Below the pieces are notes generated by a model, which was not told where the DNA came from, made no database searches, and saw only the letters and a program-made list of their open reading frames with translations. A program made the translations under genes and the position numbers. Positions 16,521 to 25,284 of a stretch of DNA of 64,000 nt are shown here, in pieces. Position 1 is the stretch's first letter. Each line of letters opens with the position of its first letter. Origin of the DNA: Muricoccus nepalensis (lineage in GTDB: Bacteria > Pseudomonadota > Alphaproteobacteria > Acetobacterales > Acetobacteraceae); assembly GCF_006438825.1 (NCBI RefSeq), contig NZ_RCZP01000002.1:280568-344567 (forward strand), given 5' to 3'.

Positions 16521-17218
16521 GCGGGTTCCCGGGCGAGGAGGGCGGCCTCGCCGGCGGGGTTCAGGCGGTAGAGGCCGCGCTCCACCCGATCGAACCAGCC
16601 GTAGACGTTGCGGAGAAGGATGGCGCCGGCCTCCGGCACCTCGGGCGCGAGGTCGCGGGGGCGGCGCGGGCCGTCCCGCATGGCCTCGGCGCAGGCAAGG
16701 GCCCTCTGGCGGTAGGCCGTCATGATCGGCGTGCGCGTCGCGCCACCCTTGTTCGGGTCGCCGCGGCGGCGGGCGTGCTCGCGCAGCAGGAGCGCGCGGC
16801 GGCGCGGGTTGCCGCGCGGCCGGTAGGGGGCGGGCTCGGCCAGGACCTCCACGCCGCCGCGGGACGGGTCGACGGCGAGGAGGCCGAAGCCGAGCAGGCG
16901 GCAGAGCCGGCGGACGCGCGAGTCCTGGTCGCGCCCGCGCGTTGTGGCGCGCACGGCGAGCCAGACCTCGTCCGCCGCCGCCATCCGGTCCACGCCCTGG
17001 AGAAGAAGCTCGAGCGTGAAGCCCATCTTCATCTCGGTGACGACGAGGAAGGGCGGCTCGCCCGGGCGGACGGCGACGATGTCGCAGCCGCAGACCTCAC
17101 CCTTCGCCTCGTAGCCGAGGCCCTCGAGATGCGCCTTCACCGCGGCGTAGAGCGTCGTCTCGTGCGCCGCCGCCGGCGCGCCCCGGGGCGGCGCCGCGCG
17201 GCGACGGCGACGGGCCAT
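16517..17218 (-). CDS. DUF2161 family PD-(D/E)XK nuclease-like protein
   Basis: A 233-aa protein of the DUF2161 family, whose N-terminal half resembles a restriction-endonuclease-like fold: an acidic residue in GCDIVAV (about 46) and a VTEMKMGF segment (about 61-68) that supplies the E-x-K pair. A basic N-terminus and a Lys/Arg-rich middle suggest nucleic-acid contact. The C-terminal part (about 160-230) looks like a winged helix ending in GLYRLNPAGEAALL. The physiological role is unknown. It is convergent with the dehydrogenase gene and lies 13 bp downstream of the HU gene. Confidence 0.75.
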   Translation of the reverse strand: MARRRRRAAPPRGAPAAAHETTLYAAVKAHLEGLGYEAKGEVCGCDIVAVRPGEPPFLVVTEMKMGFTLELLLQGVDRMAAADEVWLAVRATTRGRDQDSRVRRLCRLLGFGLLAVDPSRGGVEVLAEPAPYRPRGNPRRRALLLREHARRRGDPNKGGATRTPIMTAYRQRALACAEAMRDGPRRPRDLAPEVPEAGAILLRNVYGWFDRVERGLYRLNPAGEAALLAREPA

Positions 17219-17231
17219 GGCGGGAAGGCGC

Positions 17232-17549
17232 TCAGGCCTTGGTCTTGGCGGCCTTGCGCTTGGCCTTCTTCGCGCCGGCGAAGGCGGCGAGCTTCAGCGA
17301 GGGGCTCGCCTTGAAGCGGACGGTGGCGCCGGCCTTCACCGCGACCTTCTCGCCGGTGCGCGGGTTCAGCGCCGTGCGCTTGGGCGTCTCGCGCACCGTG
17401 AAGGAGCCGAAGTCGGGAAGGGAGAAGCGACCGTTCTCGACGATCTCCGTCTTGATGGCGGCGATGATGTCCGCGGCCAGGCGGCCGGCGGCGGCGCCGG
17501 TCATCTCGGCGGAGTTCTGGATGACGTCGGTGAGGAACTTCTTCGACAC
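17232..17549 (-). CDS. HU/IHF-family DNA-binding protein with basic tail
   Basis: A 105-aa nucleoid protein. The DNA-bending arm region is around GRFSLPDFGSFTVRETPKR and GEKVAVKAGATVRFKAS, matching HU (90 residues). An extra C-terminal Lys/Ala-rich tail (AGAKKAKRKAAKTKA) extends it, as in some actinobacterial and alphaproteobacterial HU proteins. The start is GTG 17549 with AAGGA upstream; ATG-initiated upstream frames would add an implausible Arg-rich leader. It is probably an independently transcribed, abundant chromosomal protein. Confidence 0.9.
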   Translation of the reverse strand: MSKKFLTDVIQNSAEMTGAAAGRLAADIIAAIKTEIVENGRFSLPDFGSFTVRETPKRTALNPRTGEKVAVKAGATVRFKASPSLKLAAFAGAKKAKRKAAKTKA

Positions 17550-17765
17550 GGTATGGATCGTCCTTGTTGCAGGCCGGGCGGCAGGGCCGCCGTCGCGCCG
17601 TGGTCTTAGGGTTCTCCGCCCCCGTTTGTGAAGGCGCATCGCCGGATTCCGTGCCGCCCGGCGGCATCGCGCCGCGCGTGCGGCACGGGCGCGCGGCGCG
17701 GGATGGGATGATGGTTCACCGCGCGGGCGGCGGCTCGCGGCCGGAGACGCGCCGGCGCGGACGGC

Positions 17766-18695
17766 TCAGGCGCCGAGCACGGCCCGCGCCCGCGCGGCGT
17801 CGCTCGCGATCGCGGCCTTCAGCGCGTCCAGCCCGTCGAAGGTCGCGTCCTCGCGGAGGAAGCGGTGCAGGCGGATGCCGATCTCCTGCCCGTAGAGGTC
17901 GCCGAACCAGTCGAAGAGATGCGTCTCCAGCCGGGTCTCGGGGTCGCCGCCGAGGGTGGGGCGGCGGCCGACATTGGCGACGCCCGGCACGAGCGACCCG
18001 TCGGCCAGCACGGCGACGACGGCGTAGACGCCGCGCGCGGGCTCAAGGTGGCGGCCGAGCCAGACATTGGCCGTGGGCCAGCCGAGCTCGCGGCCCAGGC
18101 GGTCGCCGTGGAAGACCTCGCCCCGCACCTCCCAGTCGCGCCCGAGGAGGGCGGCGGCGCGGTCGGGGTAGCCGTCCTGCAGCGCGCGGCGGATCCGCGT
18201 GCTGCTGATCGGGCCGGCGGCGTCCGAGACCGGGGGCACGACGGTGAGGCCGATGCCGCGCCGCTCCGCCCAGCGCGCGAGGAAGGCGACGTCCCCGCCG
18301 CGCCGGTGGCCGAAGGCGAAGTCCGCGCCGCAGGCGAGGTGGCGGGCGCCAAGGGCCTCGTGCAGCACGGTGTCGCAGAAGGCCTCCGCCTCCATTCCCG
18401 CGAGCGCCGCGTCGAAGGGCACGGCGTGCACGTGGGCGCAGCCGGCCGCCGCCAGCGCCGCGGCCTTGGCGGGCAGGAGCGTCAGGCGGAAGGGCGGGTC
18501 CTGCGGGCGGAAGTGTTCGCGCGGGTGCGGCTCGAAGGTGAGGGCGGCGAGCGGCAGGTCCGGTCGGGCCGAGTGGGCGGCGGCGAGCACGGCGCGGTGG
18601 CCGCGATGCACGCCGTCGAGGTTGCCGAGGGCGACCGTGCCGCCGCGGGCCGCCGCGGGCAGGCCGTGCCAGCCGGTCCAGACCTGGCAGGTCAT
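17766..18695 (-). CDS. ribF: Bifunctional riboflavin kinase / FMN adenylyltransferase
   Basis: 309 aa converting riboflavin to FMN and FAD. The N-terminal adenylyltransferase domain has the nucleotidyl-transfer motif GNLDGVHRGHR (residues 24-34) and the ISSTRIR motif near 163-169. The C-terminal kinase domain has the GWPTANV motif near 205 and the GVYAV segment. It is complete for the family. It is 11 bp downstream of the LOG gene on the same strand. Supply of FAD fits the many flavoproteins in this window, but no regulatory link is seen. Confidence 0.96.
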   Translation of the reverse strand: MTCQVWTGWHGLPAAARGGTVALGNLDGVHRGHRAVLAAAHSARPDLPLAALTFEPHPREHFRPQDPPFRLTLLPAKAAALAAAGCAHVHAVPFDAALAGMEAEAFCDTVLHEALGARHLACGADFAFGHRRGGDVAFLARWAERRGIGLTVVPPVSDAAGPISSTRIRRALQDGYPDRAAALLGRDWEVRGEVFHGDRLGRELGWPTANVWLGRHLEPARGVYAVVAVLADGSLVPGVANVGRRPTLGGDPETRLETHLFDWFGDLYGQEIGIRLHRFLREDATFDGLDALKAAIASDAARARAVLGA

Positions 18696-18706
18696 GCCCG
18701 GCCGGT

Positions 18707-19303
18707 TCAGGCCTGGGCCACGCGCTCGATCCAGCGCGTGACCTCCGGCGGGCGGAAGTCGGCGAGCATGTCGAGCGCCTGCTCGGGGCTGCCGGCCGTG
18801 AGGGCGAGGGCGCGGTGGTCCGGCTTCACGAAGCCCTCCTCGGCCATGGAGTCGAGCATGGCGTTCAGCCGGCTCCAGTAGCCCTTCACGTCGAGAAAGA
18901 CCGTGCCCTTGCGGTGCAGGCCGAGCTGGGACCAGGTGAGGACCTCGAAGGCCTCCTCCAGCGTGCCGAAGCCGCCGGGCAGCACCACGAAGCCGTCCGA
19001 CAGGGCGGCCATCATCGCCTTGCGCTCGTGCATCGAGCCCACGACGTGCAGCCGGGTGACGGAGCCGTGGCCGAGCTCGCGCTGCATCAGGTGCTCGGGG
19101 ATCACCCCGTCCACCTCGGCGCCGCCCTCCAGCGCGGCGTCGGCGACGATGCCCATGAGGCCGACCTTGCCGCCGCCGTAGACGAGGCCGAGGCCGCGGG
19201 CGGCGATGGCGTGGCCGAGGGCCCGGGCGCCCTCCGCGTGGGCGGGGTCGGTGCCCGGGTTCGCGCCGCAGAAGACGCAGACCTTCTTCATCTCAGTGCT
19301 CAT
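18707..19303 (-). CDS. LOG-family protein (nucleotide 5'-monophosphate phosphoribohydrolase)
   Basis: A 198-aa Rossmann-fold LOG protein with PGGFGTLEE (about 105-113), the catalytic/substrate motif of cytokinin-activating phosphoribohydrolases, and GGGKVGLMG near 42-50. In bacteria without plant interaction these proteins cleave nucleoside monophosphates such as AMP derivatives. The start chosen is ATG 19303; ATG 19291 is also possible. It is upstream of ribF in the same direction with a short gap. Confidence 0.92.
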   Translation of the reverse strand: MSTEMKKVCVFCGANPGTDPAHAEGARALGHAIAARGLGLVYGGGKVGLMGIVADAALEGGAEVDGVIPEHLMQRELGHGSVTRLHVVGSMHERKAMMAALSDGFVVLPGGFGTLEEAFEVLTWSQLGLHRKGTVFLDVKGYWSRLNAMLDSMAEEGFVKPDHRALALTAGSPEQALDMLADFRPPEVTRWIERVAQA

Positions 19304-19331
19304 GGAATGAATGTGGCATCGCGGGGGGGCA

Positions 19332-19793
19332 CTATCCAGCCGAGGAGGCGTCACTTCTGCCATGCGGGGAGGGGGGCGGGGGGCCTGGGATCATGACCAC
19401 CGCCTCCCCGTCGAGGACCACCACGCCCGCCACGCTGCAGGTGGTGCGGAGGGTGGCGCGGCGCCGCTGCGGGTCGAGCGCCGTCACCTCCGCGGTGGCG
19501 GCCACGGTCTGGCCGATCCGGACGGGGCCGCGGAAGCGCAGCGTCTGCGAGACATAGACCGCGCCCGGCCCCGGCAGCCGGGTGCCGAGCAGGCCGGAGA
19601 TGAGGGAGGCGGTGAGCATCCCGTGCGCCACCCTCTCGCCGAAGAAGGAGGTGGCGGCGGCCTCGGCGTCGAGGTGGACGGGGTTGTTGTCGCCGGAGAC
19701 GGCGGAGAAGAGGAGGATGTCGGCCTCCGTGATCGTCTTGGCGAAGCGGGCCGACTGGCCCAGCGACAACTCCTCGAATCGCATACCGTCCAT
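19332..19793 (-). CDS. MaoC-like (R)-specific enoyl-CoA hydratase
   Basis: A 153-aa single hot-dog domain. The catalytic signature SGDNNPVHLD (residues 33-42) carries the Asp and His that hydrate trans-2-enoyl-CoA, as in PhaJ and other MaoC proteins. The central FGERVAHGML segment is typical. It could feed (R)-3-hydroxyacyl-CoA to polyhydroxyalkanoate synthesis or act in fatty-acid breakdown; no pha genes are in the window. A shift of three residues (ATG at Met4) would also be acceptable. It is divergent from the M20 peptidase gene. Confidence 0.88.
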   Translation of the reverse strand: MDGMRFEELSLGQSARFAKTITEADILLFSAVSGDNNPVHLDAEAAATSFFGERVAHGMLTASLISGLLGTRLPGPGAVYVSQTLRFRGPVRIGQTVAATAEVTALDPQRRRATLRTTCSVAGVVVLDGEAVVMIPGPPPPSPHGRSDASSAG

Positions 19794-19888
19794 GTGAACC
19801 CTCCCGGCCGGGGCAGCATGGACAAGTCCCGACCCCGGGGCGAGAACCCGCGGTCGGATTTACTGGCGAAACAGCGAGGACGAGGCCC

Positions 19889-21031
19889 ATGGCGGCAACC
19901 CGGATCGGCACGAGCGAGGACCTGCTGGAGGAGCTCCGCGGCTGGGTGCTGCACGAGACCCCCACCACGGACGCCGCCGCCGTGAACGGGCTGATGGACC
20001 GCGCCGAGGCGGCCCTGCGGGAGGCGGGGGCGGAGGTCACGCGCGTGCCCGGCCGGGACGGCTACGGGGACAACCTCATCGCCCGCACGCCGCCCTCGCC
20101 GAGCACGGGCAACCGCAAGCCCGTGGTCATCGCGGGGCACCTGGACACCGTGTGGGACCACGGGACGCTCGCCGCCTCGATGCCCTGGAAGGTCGAGGGG
20201 GAGAAGGCCTTCGGGCCAGGAATCTACGACATGAAGGCGGGCTCCTTCCTCGCCTTCCACGCGCTGCGGGAGATCCTGCGCCAGGGGGTGACGACGAACA
20301 GCCCCATCACCCTGCTGCTGACCCCCGACGAGGAGGTGGGCAGCCCGACTTCGCGCGAGCTGATCGAGCAGGAGGCGCGGGGGGCGAGCGCGGTGCTGAT
20401 CCCCGAGCCCGCGGGCAACCCGGGCGGCGCCTGCGTGACGGCGCGCAAGGGCGTCGGGCGCTTCGTGGTCCGGATCCAGGGCGTCTCCTCCCACGCCGGC
20501 GGCAACTGGACGGAGGGGCGGAGCGCCGTGGTGGCGCTGGCCGGGATCGTTCAGAAGGTGCACGCCATGGTGGACCTGGCGGCGGGGGTCACCACCAACG
20601 TCGCCCCGGTCTGGGGCGGCACCCGGCCGAACGTGATCCCGCCCGAGGCCGGCTGCGAGATCGACCTCCGCGTCGCCAACCTCGAGGACGGGGCGCGGAT
20701 GGAGCGGGAGATCCTGGCGCTGGCCGGCAGCGAGGACGGCATCACCATCACCGTGGAGGGGGGCATGAACCGTCCCTCCTTCACGGAGAACCCGGACATC
20801 CTGAACCTCTACGAGCGCGCGCGGGCCCTGGCGCGGGAGGCGGGCTACGAGCTGCCGAAGCAGCACCGCGGCGGCGGGTCGGACGGGAACTTCACGGCCG
20901 CCCTCGGCATCCCCACGCTGGACGGGCTGGGCTGCACCGGGGCCGGGGCCCACGCGCCCTTCGAGCACATCCTGTGGCGCGACCTCGCGCCGCGGGGCCA
21001 GGTGATCGCGGGGCTGCTGGAGACGCTCTAG
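19889..21031 (+). CDS. M20-family metallopeptidase (glutamate carboxypeptidase-like)
   Basis: A 380-aa di-zinc hydrolase of the CPG2/M20A-D type. Metal ligands and catalytic residues are visible: His84 and Asp86 in GHLDTVWDHG, bridging Asp114 in GIYDMKAG, Glu148-Glu149 in TPDEEVGS, and GVSSHAGG in the lid domain. No signal peptide is seen, unlike exported CPG2, so a cytoplasmic role on N-acyl amino acids or folate-derived glutamates is likely. A moderate GAGG precedes ATG 19889. Confidence 0.9.
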   Translation: MAATRIGTSEDLLEELRGWVLHETPTTDAAAVNGLMDRAEAALREAGAEVTRVPGRDGYGDNLIARTPPSPSTGNRKPVVIAGHLDTVWDHGTLAASMPWKVEGEKAFGPGIYDMKAGSFLAFHALREILRQGVTTNSPITLLLTPDEEVGSPTSRELIEQEARGASAVLIPEPAGNPGGACVTARKGVGRFVVRIQGVSSHAGGNWTEGRSAVVALAGIVQKVHAMVDLAAGVTTNVAPVWGGTRPNVIPPEAGCEIDLRVANLEDGARMEREILALAGSEDGITITVEGGMNRPSFTENPDILNLYERARALAREAGYELPKQHRGGGSDGNFTAALGIPTLDGLGCTGAGAHAPFEHILWRDLAPRGQVIAGLLETL

Positions 21032-21041
21032 CCCCCCCGCG

Positions 21042-21656
21042 TCAGGTCGCGCGCTCGACGACGTGGTAGCGGTCGCCGCTGTTGGCGGCGGTCGCGCCCG
21101 GCCGGGACCAGGCGATGGTGCGCACCGCCGCGGCCTTGCCGAGCCACTGGTCGAGCACTTGGATCCCGCTCTCGTCCTGGCCGAGATAGATGGCGGCGTG
21201 GCTGCTGCCGTCCTCGGCGTTGGCGTAGCGGCCCGCGGCGTCGAAGGTGGCGATGATGGTGCCGGGCTGGAGCGCCGCGTTGCCGCGCACGGCCTCGCCG
21301 CGGGTCCAGCCGCTGGTCTTGCCCACCTCCGGCTTCGCGGCCTGCACGAGGGCCACGCACTGGCCGGATCCGGCGGACTGGCCGATGTACTTCTCGTGCC
21401 CGGCCGCGAGGAAGGCCTTCGGGTGGTGCCCGCCGCTTCCCGGGGCGGCCGGGGCGGCGAGGGGCGCGGGCTTGCCCAGGCCGCTGTTGTAGCCCTCCTG
21501 CAGCCTCAGCAGGGAGCCCATCTCGAGGAGCTCGAGCGCGGGCGTCGCACCCCCGAGGGCCGGGGGCAGGTTCGGGACCGTGAAGCCGGTGCCGCGGGAC
21601 ACCGCGGGCGCGCCGGCGGTCGGGGGCAGGCCCGCGACGGGACGGACGCCGCTCAC
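21042..21656 (-). CDS. BPSL0067-family (NlpC/CHAP-like) cysteine hydrolase
   Basis: 204 aa. A Pro/Gly/Ala-rich N-terminus (about 1-80) precedes a compact domain with Cys100 in GSGQCVALVQ and His153 in SSHAAIYLGQ, the Cys-His pair of papain-fold peptidoglycan amidases. The layout matches BPSL0067-type proteins, some of which are suspected type VI effectors. There is no classical signal peptide, consistent with export by a dedicated system or with an internal role. It converges with the M20 gene, and a small gene at 21703 lies 46 bp upstream. Confidence 0.72.
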   Translation of the reverse strand: MSGVRPVAGLPPTAGAPAVSRGTGFTVPNLPPALGGATPALELLEMGSLLRLQEGYNSGLGKPAPLAAPAAPGSGGHHPKAFLAAGHEKYIGQSAGSGQCVALVQAAKPEVGKTSGWTRGEAVRGNAALQPGTIIATFDAAGRYANAEDGSSHAAIYLGQDESGIQVLDQWLGKAAAVRTIAWSRPGATAANSGDRYHVVERAT

Positions 21657-21702
21657 GGCGCGCCCACCGGCCGGGCCTGGCCGGTCGGAGAGGCGGCCGG
21701 GA

Positions 21703-21987
21703 TCACCAGCGCACCGCCACGGGCACGACCTCGACCCCGCGCCAGCGGCGGCGGAGTTCCACGGGCAGGCACCAGCGCCGGGTTCCGCAGTCGTAGGATG
21801 GGGGCTCGGGCGCCCGGGCCTCGCGGCCGCGCTGGAGGCTGACGGCGCGGGCCACGAGGTCCCAGCGGTCCGCGCCGGCCGGCAGGGAAAGCTCCCGCTC
21901 GACGCCGTCGAGCGTGTAGTAGATCGAGGTCAGCCGGGCCGAGAGAGCCGCGGCCTCCGCTTCGAACCCGGCACCCAGGGTGGACAC
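21703..21987 (-). CDS. Small hypothetical protein upstream of the cysteine hydrolase
   Basis: About 94 aa. GTG 21987 is preceded by GGAGG at good spacing, which decides the start. The sequence contains SIYYTLDGVERELSLP and a Cys pair about six residues apart (YDCGTRRWCLP); no family is recognised. It is co-directional with the BPSL0067-like gene and probably co-transcribed, so it could be a partner or immunity protein, but it lacks an obvious signal peptide. It is doubtful whether its full length is coding. Confidence 0.5.
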   Translation of the reverse strand: MSTLGAGFEAEAAALSARLTSIYYTLDGVERELSLPAGADRWDLVARAVSLQRGREARAPEPPSYDCGTRRWCLPVELRRRWRGVEVVPVAVRW

Positions 21988-22117
21988 GTCCGGCCTCCAT
22001 CGCGTTGCCCGGCCATTCAAGCGATAAATGCTTGCGCAACCGTGAAGGACCGGCGCGTCGCGCCCGGCCGTGAGACGGGTGTGCTCCCCGGGCTGGGCGC
22101 CGCCGCGGTGGCGCGCC

Positions 22118-24094
22118 TCAGAAGCGGAAGCGCGTGCCCGCCACCACCGTCCGGCCCGCGATGACGAAGCCGTTCGCGGGCTCGAAGCGGCTGTTCGTGA
22201 GGTTCCGCCCCTCCGCGAAAAGCGCCACGGGCTCGGTCGCCTGCCAGGTGGCCGTCAGGTTCAGCACCGTGCCGGCCTTGTTGTCGCGGGCCGTGGTGTT
22301 GGCGCTGCCGTCGTCGCGGTAGGAGGCGAAGGCGCCCTCGCGCGAGCGGCCGTAGAGGACGAGCTCGGGCGCGACGGTCACGCGGTCCCCCAGGCGCAGC
22401 GCGGCGTTGAGGACGAGCTGCTGTTCCGGCCGGCGGGCCAGGCGCTCGCCGGTGCGCGCGTCGCGCGCGTCGGTCACGGTGTAGGCTGCGGTGGCGGTCA
22501 GCCAGCGCGCCGGGCGGAGCGTCGCCGTGAACTCGCCGCCCTTGATCCGCGCCCGGTCGATGTTCTCGAGCGAGGTGAAGGCGGCGTCGAAGTTGATGAG
22601 GTCGCGGATGCGGTTCGCGAAGTAGGTGGCGCCGAGCGTCACGAGGTCGCGCTGGCCGGCGAGCGGGATGTCGAACTCCACGCCCGCCTCCCAGCCCTCG
22701 GAGGTCTCGGGGCGGAGGCTCGGGTTGCCCTGGAAGAAGCCGCTGATCACGCCGTAGCGCTGGTAGAGCGAGGGCGCCTTGAAGGCGGTGCCGTAGGCGG
22801 TGCGCAGGCGGGCCGAGATCTCCGGCAGGGCCAGCACGGCGCCGAGGCGGTAGGTGGCGTGGCTGCCGTAGTCCTCCGCGTCGTCGTTGCGGAAGCCCGC
22901 CGTCAGGTCGAGGCGGCGGAGGAGGCGGACCTGGTAGCCCGCGTGGACCGCGGTGCTGCTGGCGTCGGCGTTGGTCGTGGTGCGGAAGCCGCTGCCGCCG
23001 GAGGCCTGGCGGACCTCCTCGCGCTCGTGCGTCAGGCCGAAGGCGAGCTGGCTGGCGTCGAAGGGCCCGGCATCGGGCAGGCGGAGCTGGTTGCCCCAGT
23101 CATAGACCGTGCGCTCCCCGCGGTAGAGGTCGTCGGTGGAGGAGCGGGAGAGGCTGTCGGGCAGGTTGGTGTAGCGGCGGCGGTCCTCGGTGCGGGCGAT
23201 GCGGAAGCCGGTGGTCCAGGCCTCGATGGGGCGCGCCTCGGCGCGGAGCTGGCCGGTGAAGCGGCGGTCGTTGAAGGAGTAGTTGGGGTCGTCCGCCGGG
23301 ACGTTGTCGAGGCCGCCGTAATTGTCGCGCCAGTTGGCCAGGCCCTCCACGCGCAGGCGGGCATCGGGCGTCCAGCCGAGGCGGGCGGTGCCGGTCAGGC
23401 CGCGGAAGCCGTCGCGCTCGCCCGTGTTGGCGGCGAAGCGGCCGGGGGTCGCGTCGGTGCCGCGGGTGGAGAGGCTGCGGAGCGAGAAGAGGTAGTCGAA
23501 CTGCCCGACCGTGCCGGCGACGCCGCCGCCGCCCCGCAGCGTGCGGTTGCTGCCGCCGGCGAGCTCCCCGAAGGCCTCGATGGGGCGGTCGGCGGGGGCG
23601 CGGCGGGTGACGATGTTCACCACGCCGCCGATCGCGCCCGAGCCGTAGAGGGAGGAGGCGGGGCCGCGCAGGACCTCGATCCGCTCCACCTCGAGTCCCA
23701 GGAGGTCGTTGCCGAAGTTGAAGGCGCCGTTGGGCTCGGAGGCGTCGTTCACGGGCACGCCGTCGAGCAGCACGAGGGCGTGGCGGGAGGCGGTGCCGCG
23801 GATGAAGGCGGAGGCCGGCTGGCCGGGGCCGCCGGATTGGATGAGGGAGAGGCCGGGGACGGAGACGAGAGCTTCGGCGAGGGTCTGGTAGCCGCGCTCC
23901 TCGATCGTCTGGCGGTCGATGACGGTGACGCTGCCCGGCACGCGCTCGATCGGGGTGGGGATGCGGGTGGCGGTGACCACGGTCTCCGCGACCGCCGCGC
24001 TGGGCTGGGTGGCGGGGGGCGCGGACTGGGCCAGGGCGGGCGCGATGCCCGCGACGGAGAGGGCGGTGAAGGAGAGCAGCAGGATACGTCGCAT
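22118..24094 (-). CDS. btuB: TonB-dependent outer-membrane receptor for cobalamin
   Basis: A 658-aa outer-membrane beta-barrel with signal peptide (cleavage after APALA). The TonB-box-like segment AETVVTATR is near 36-44, the plug domain about 45-160 with FIRGTASRHALVLLDGVPVND, and the barrel to the terminal aromatic residue (GTRFRF). Sequence style and length fit BtuB rather than siderophore receptors. The decisive evidence is the cobalamin riboswitch at 24246-24448 in its leader, about 150 bp upstream. No btuCDF genes are within the window. Confidence 0.9.
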   Translation of the reverse strand: MRRILLLSFTALSVAGIAPALAQSAPPATQPSAAVAETVVTATRIPTPIERVPGSVTVIDRQTIEERGYQTLAEALVSVPGLSLIQSGGPGQPASAFIRGTASRHALVLLDGVPVNDASEPNGAFNFGNDLLGLEVERIEVLRGPASSLYGSGAIGGVVNIVTRRAPADRPIEAFGELAGGSNRTLRGGGGVAGTVGQFDYLFSLRSLSTRGTDATPGRFAANTGERDGFRGLTGTARLGWTPDARLRVEGLANWRDNYGGLDNVPADDPNYSFNDRRFTGQLRAEARPIEAWTTGFRIARTEDRRRYTNLPDSLSRSSTDDLYRGERTVYDWGNQLRLPDAGPFDASQLAFGLTHEREEVRQASGGSGFRTTTNADASSTAVHAGYQVRLLRRLDLTAGFRNDDAEDYGSHATYRLGAVLALPEISARLRTAYGTAFKAPSLYQRYGVISGFFQGNPSLRPETSEGWEAGVEFDIPLAGQRDLVTLGATYFANRIRDLINFDAAFTSLENIDRARIKGGEFTATLRPARWLTATAAYTVTDARDARTGERLARRPEQQLVLNAALRLGDRVTVAPELVLYGRSREGAFASYRDDGSANTTARDNKAGTVLNLTATWQATEPVALFAEGRNLTNSRFEPANGFVIAGRTVVAGTRFRF

Positions 24095-24245
24095 CGGGGT
24101 TCCCCAGGCGTGCGGTCACGATCGGCCGCGCGGCCCGGAAGGGCTGCGCGGCGGTGGACGCGGTTCCCGCATGCGGAAGGGGCGGATCGCCCCCCGTATG
24201 TCCGTTGCGCCGGTGCACCTCGCCCGGCACGCGCGAGACAGCTCT

Positions 24246-24448
24246 GCGCCGGCCGGTCTCCTGGCTCGCGTCCCTCCCTCTCGGGACCGGCCCCCGCCTT
24301 CTCGCGCCCCGTGCGGGGAGCAATGGCGCATGGGGGCCGGGATGGGCCGCCTACAGTTGCGAGGGCAGCTGCGGATGGGCGCCCCCCGGCCGGTCGGCCA
24401 GGAGGCACGTCGCGCATTCCCGTTTCAGCCCTTTCGGGCCACCGGCGC
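24246..24448 (-). promoter_or_regulatory. Cobalamin (B12) riboswitch
   Basis: On the minus strand the conserved blocks occur in order: a GAAAGGGCTGAAACGGGAA block, CTGCCCTCGCAACTGTAGG, and the B12 box GAGCCAGGAGACCGGCC. Closing stem P1 can form between GCGCCGG (24442-24448) and CCGGCGC (24246-24252). This matches the AdoCbl riboswitch class. It lies in the leader of the btuB-like gene, so cobalamin binding should repress receptor synthesis. Confidence 0.93.
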
Positions 24449-24520
24449 ATGGGGGGCTCTTAGCGCGGCGGAGCGGCGGACGGAAAGGGCGGGCGGGCGG
24501 ATGTTCCGCCGCCACGTCGC

Positions 24521-25180
24521 TCAGATCACGAGGCCCAGCGCCTTGATGCCCACCCAGGCGAGGGCGCCGAGCACCGCCGTCGCGAAGGCGCAGCCGAGCA
24601 CGGTGAGGGCGATCCCCCAGCCGATGGTCCGGCTGTCGTGCTCCACGAGGCCGAGCGCCATGACGATGTTGCCGAAGGCGGGGGGGCCGTTGGTGCCGGG
24701 GCCGGGCAGGATGAGCATGATGGCGACGTAGACCGTCAGCCAGCCGAAGAGGCGGTCGCCGAAGGGGGTGGTGAAGGGGCCGGGCCGGGGGCGGACGTAG
24801 CACTCGATCTTGCCGAGCCACTTCGAGGAGGCGCCGGCCAGGCGGAGCAGGTCGGTTCGCTTGATCGACTGCCTGGCCATGAAGGCCGGGAACCACGGCA
24901 CGCGCCGCCCGAGGCCCATCTGCGCCCCGAGCAGCAGCATGGGCGTGCCGAAGACGCTGGCCATGCCCGGCAGCAGCGAGGGCAGGAGGAGAAGGAGGAT
25001 CAGCAGCCCGAAGGCGCGGTCCCCGAAGGCCTCGGCCATCTCGCCGAGGGAGATGCGCTCGCCCGGGAAGGTCGCGGCCACCTCCGCGACGATGCGGGAG
25101 ATCGGCGCGGCCGCGGCATCGTCCCCCGCGGGCGGCGGGGGCACGGCGCCGGGCAGGGGCGGGCTCAGCGGGGCATCCAT
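24521..25180 (-). CDS. exoD: ExoD-family membrane protein
   Basis: A 219-aa integral membrane protein. A Pro-rich N-terminus is followed by the family signature RISLGEMAEAFGDRAFG (about 43-60). Hydrophobic segments then follow (LLILLLLLPSLLPG; MASVFGTPMLLLGAQMGLG; the C-terminal pair). ExoD proteins affect exopolysaccharide production and alkaline tolerance in rhizobia, but the biochemical role is unknown. ATG 25180 has AGGA upstream. It is downstream of a Bug gene on the same strand with a gap of about 100 bp, and precedes the riboswitch by 72 bp. Confidence 0.85.
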   Translation of the reverse strand: MDAPLSPPLPGAVPPPPAGDDAAAAPISRIVAEVAATFPGERISLGEMAEAFGDRAFGLLILLLLLPSLLPGMASVFGTPMLLLGAQMGLGRRVPWFPAFMARQSIKRTDLLRLAGASSKWLGKIECYVRPRPGPFTTPFGDRLFGWLTVYVAIMLILPGPGTNGPPAFGNIVMALGLVEHDSRTIGWGIALTVLGCAFATAVLGALAWVGIKALGLVI

Positions 25181-25284
25181 CGGGTCGTCCTGGTCACGGC
25201 GCGGCGGGGCGGCTCGCGTTCCCCGGAGGTGCCTTCTGCACGGTGGCCGGGCGGCGGTCCATGGGCAGGGCGGGACGGCCGTCT

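Noticed and set aside
22070-24463. Plus-strand frame of about 800 codons over btuB and its riboswitch
   Set aside because: The minus strand carries a complete TonB receptor and leader; the plus frame is Gly/Ala/Val-rich with no motif.
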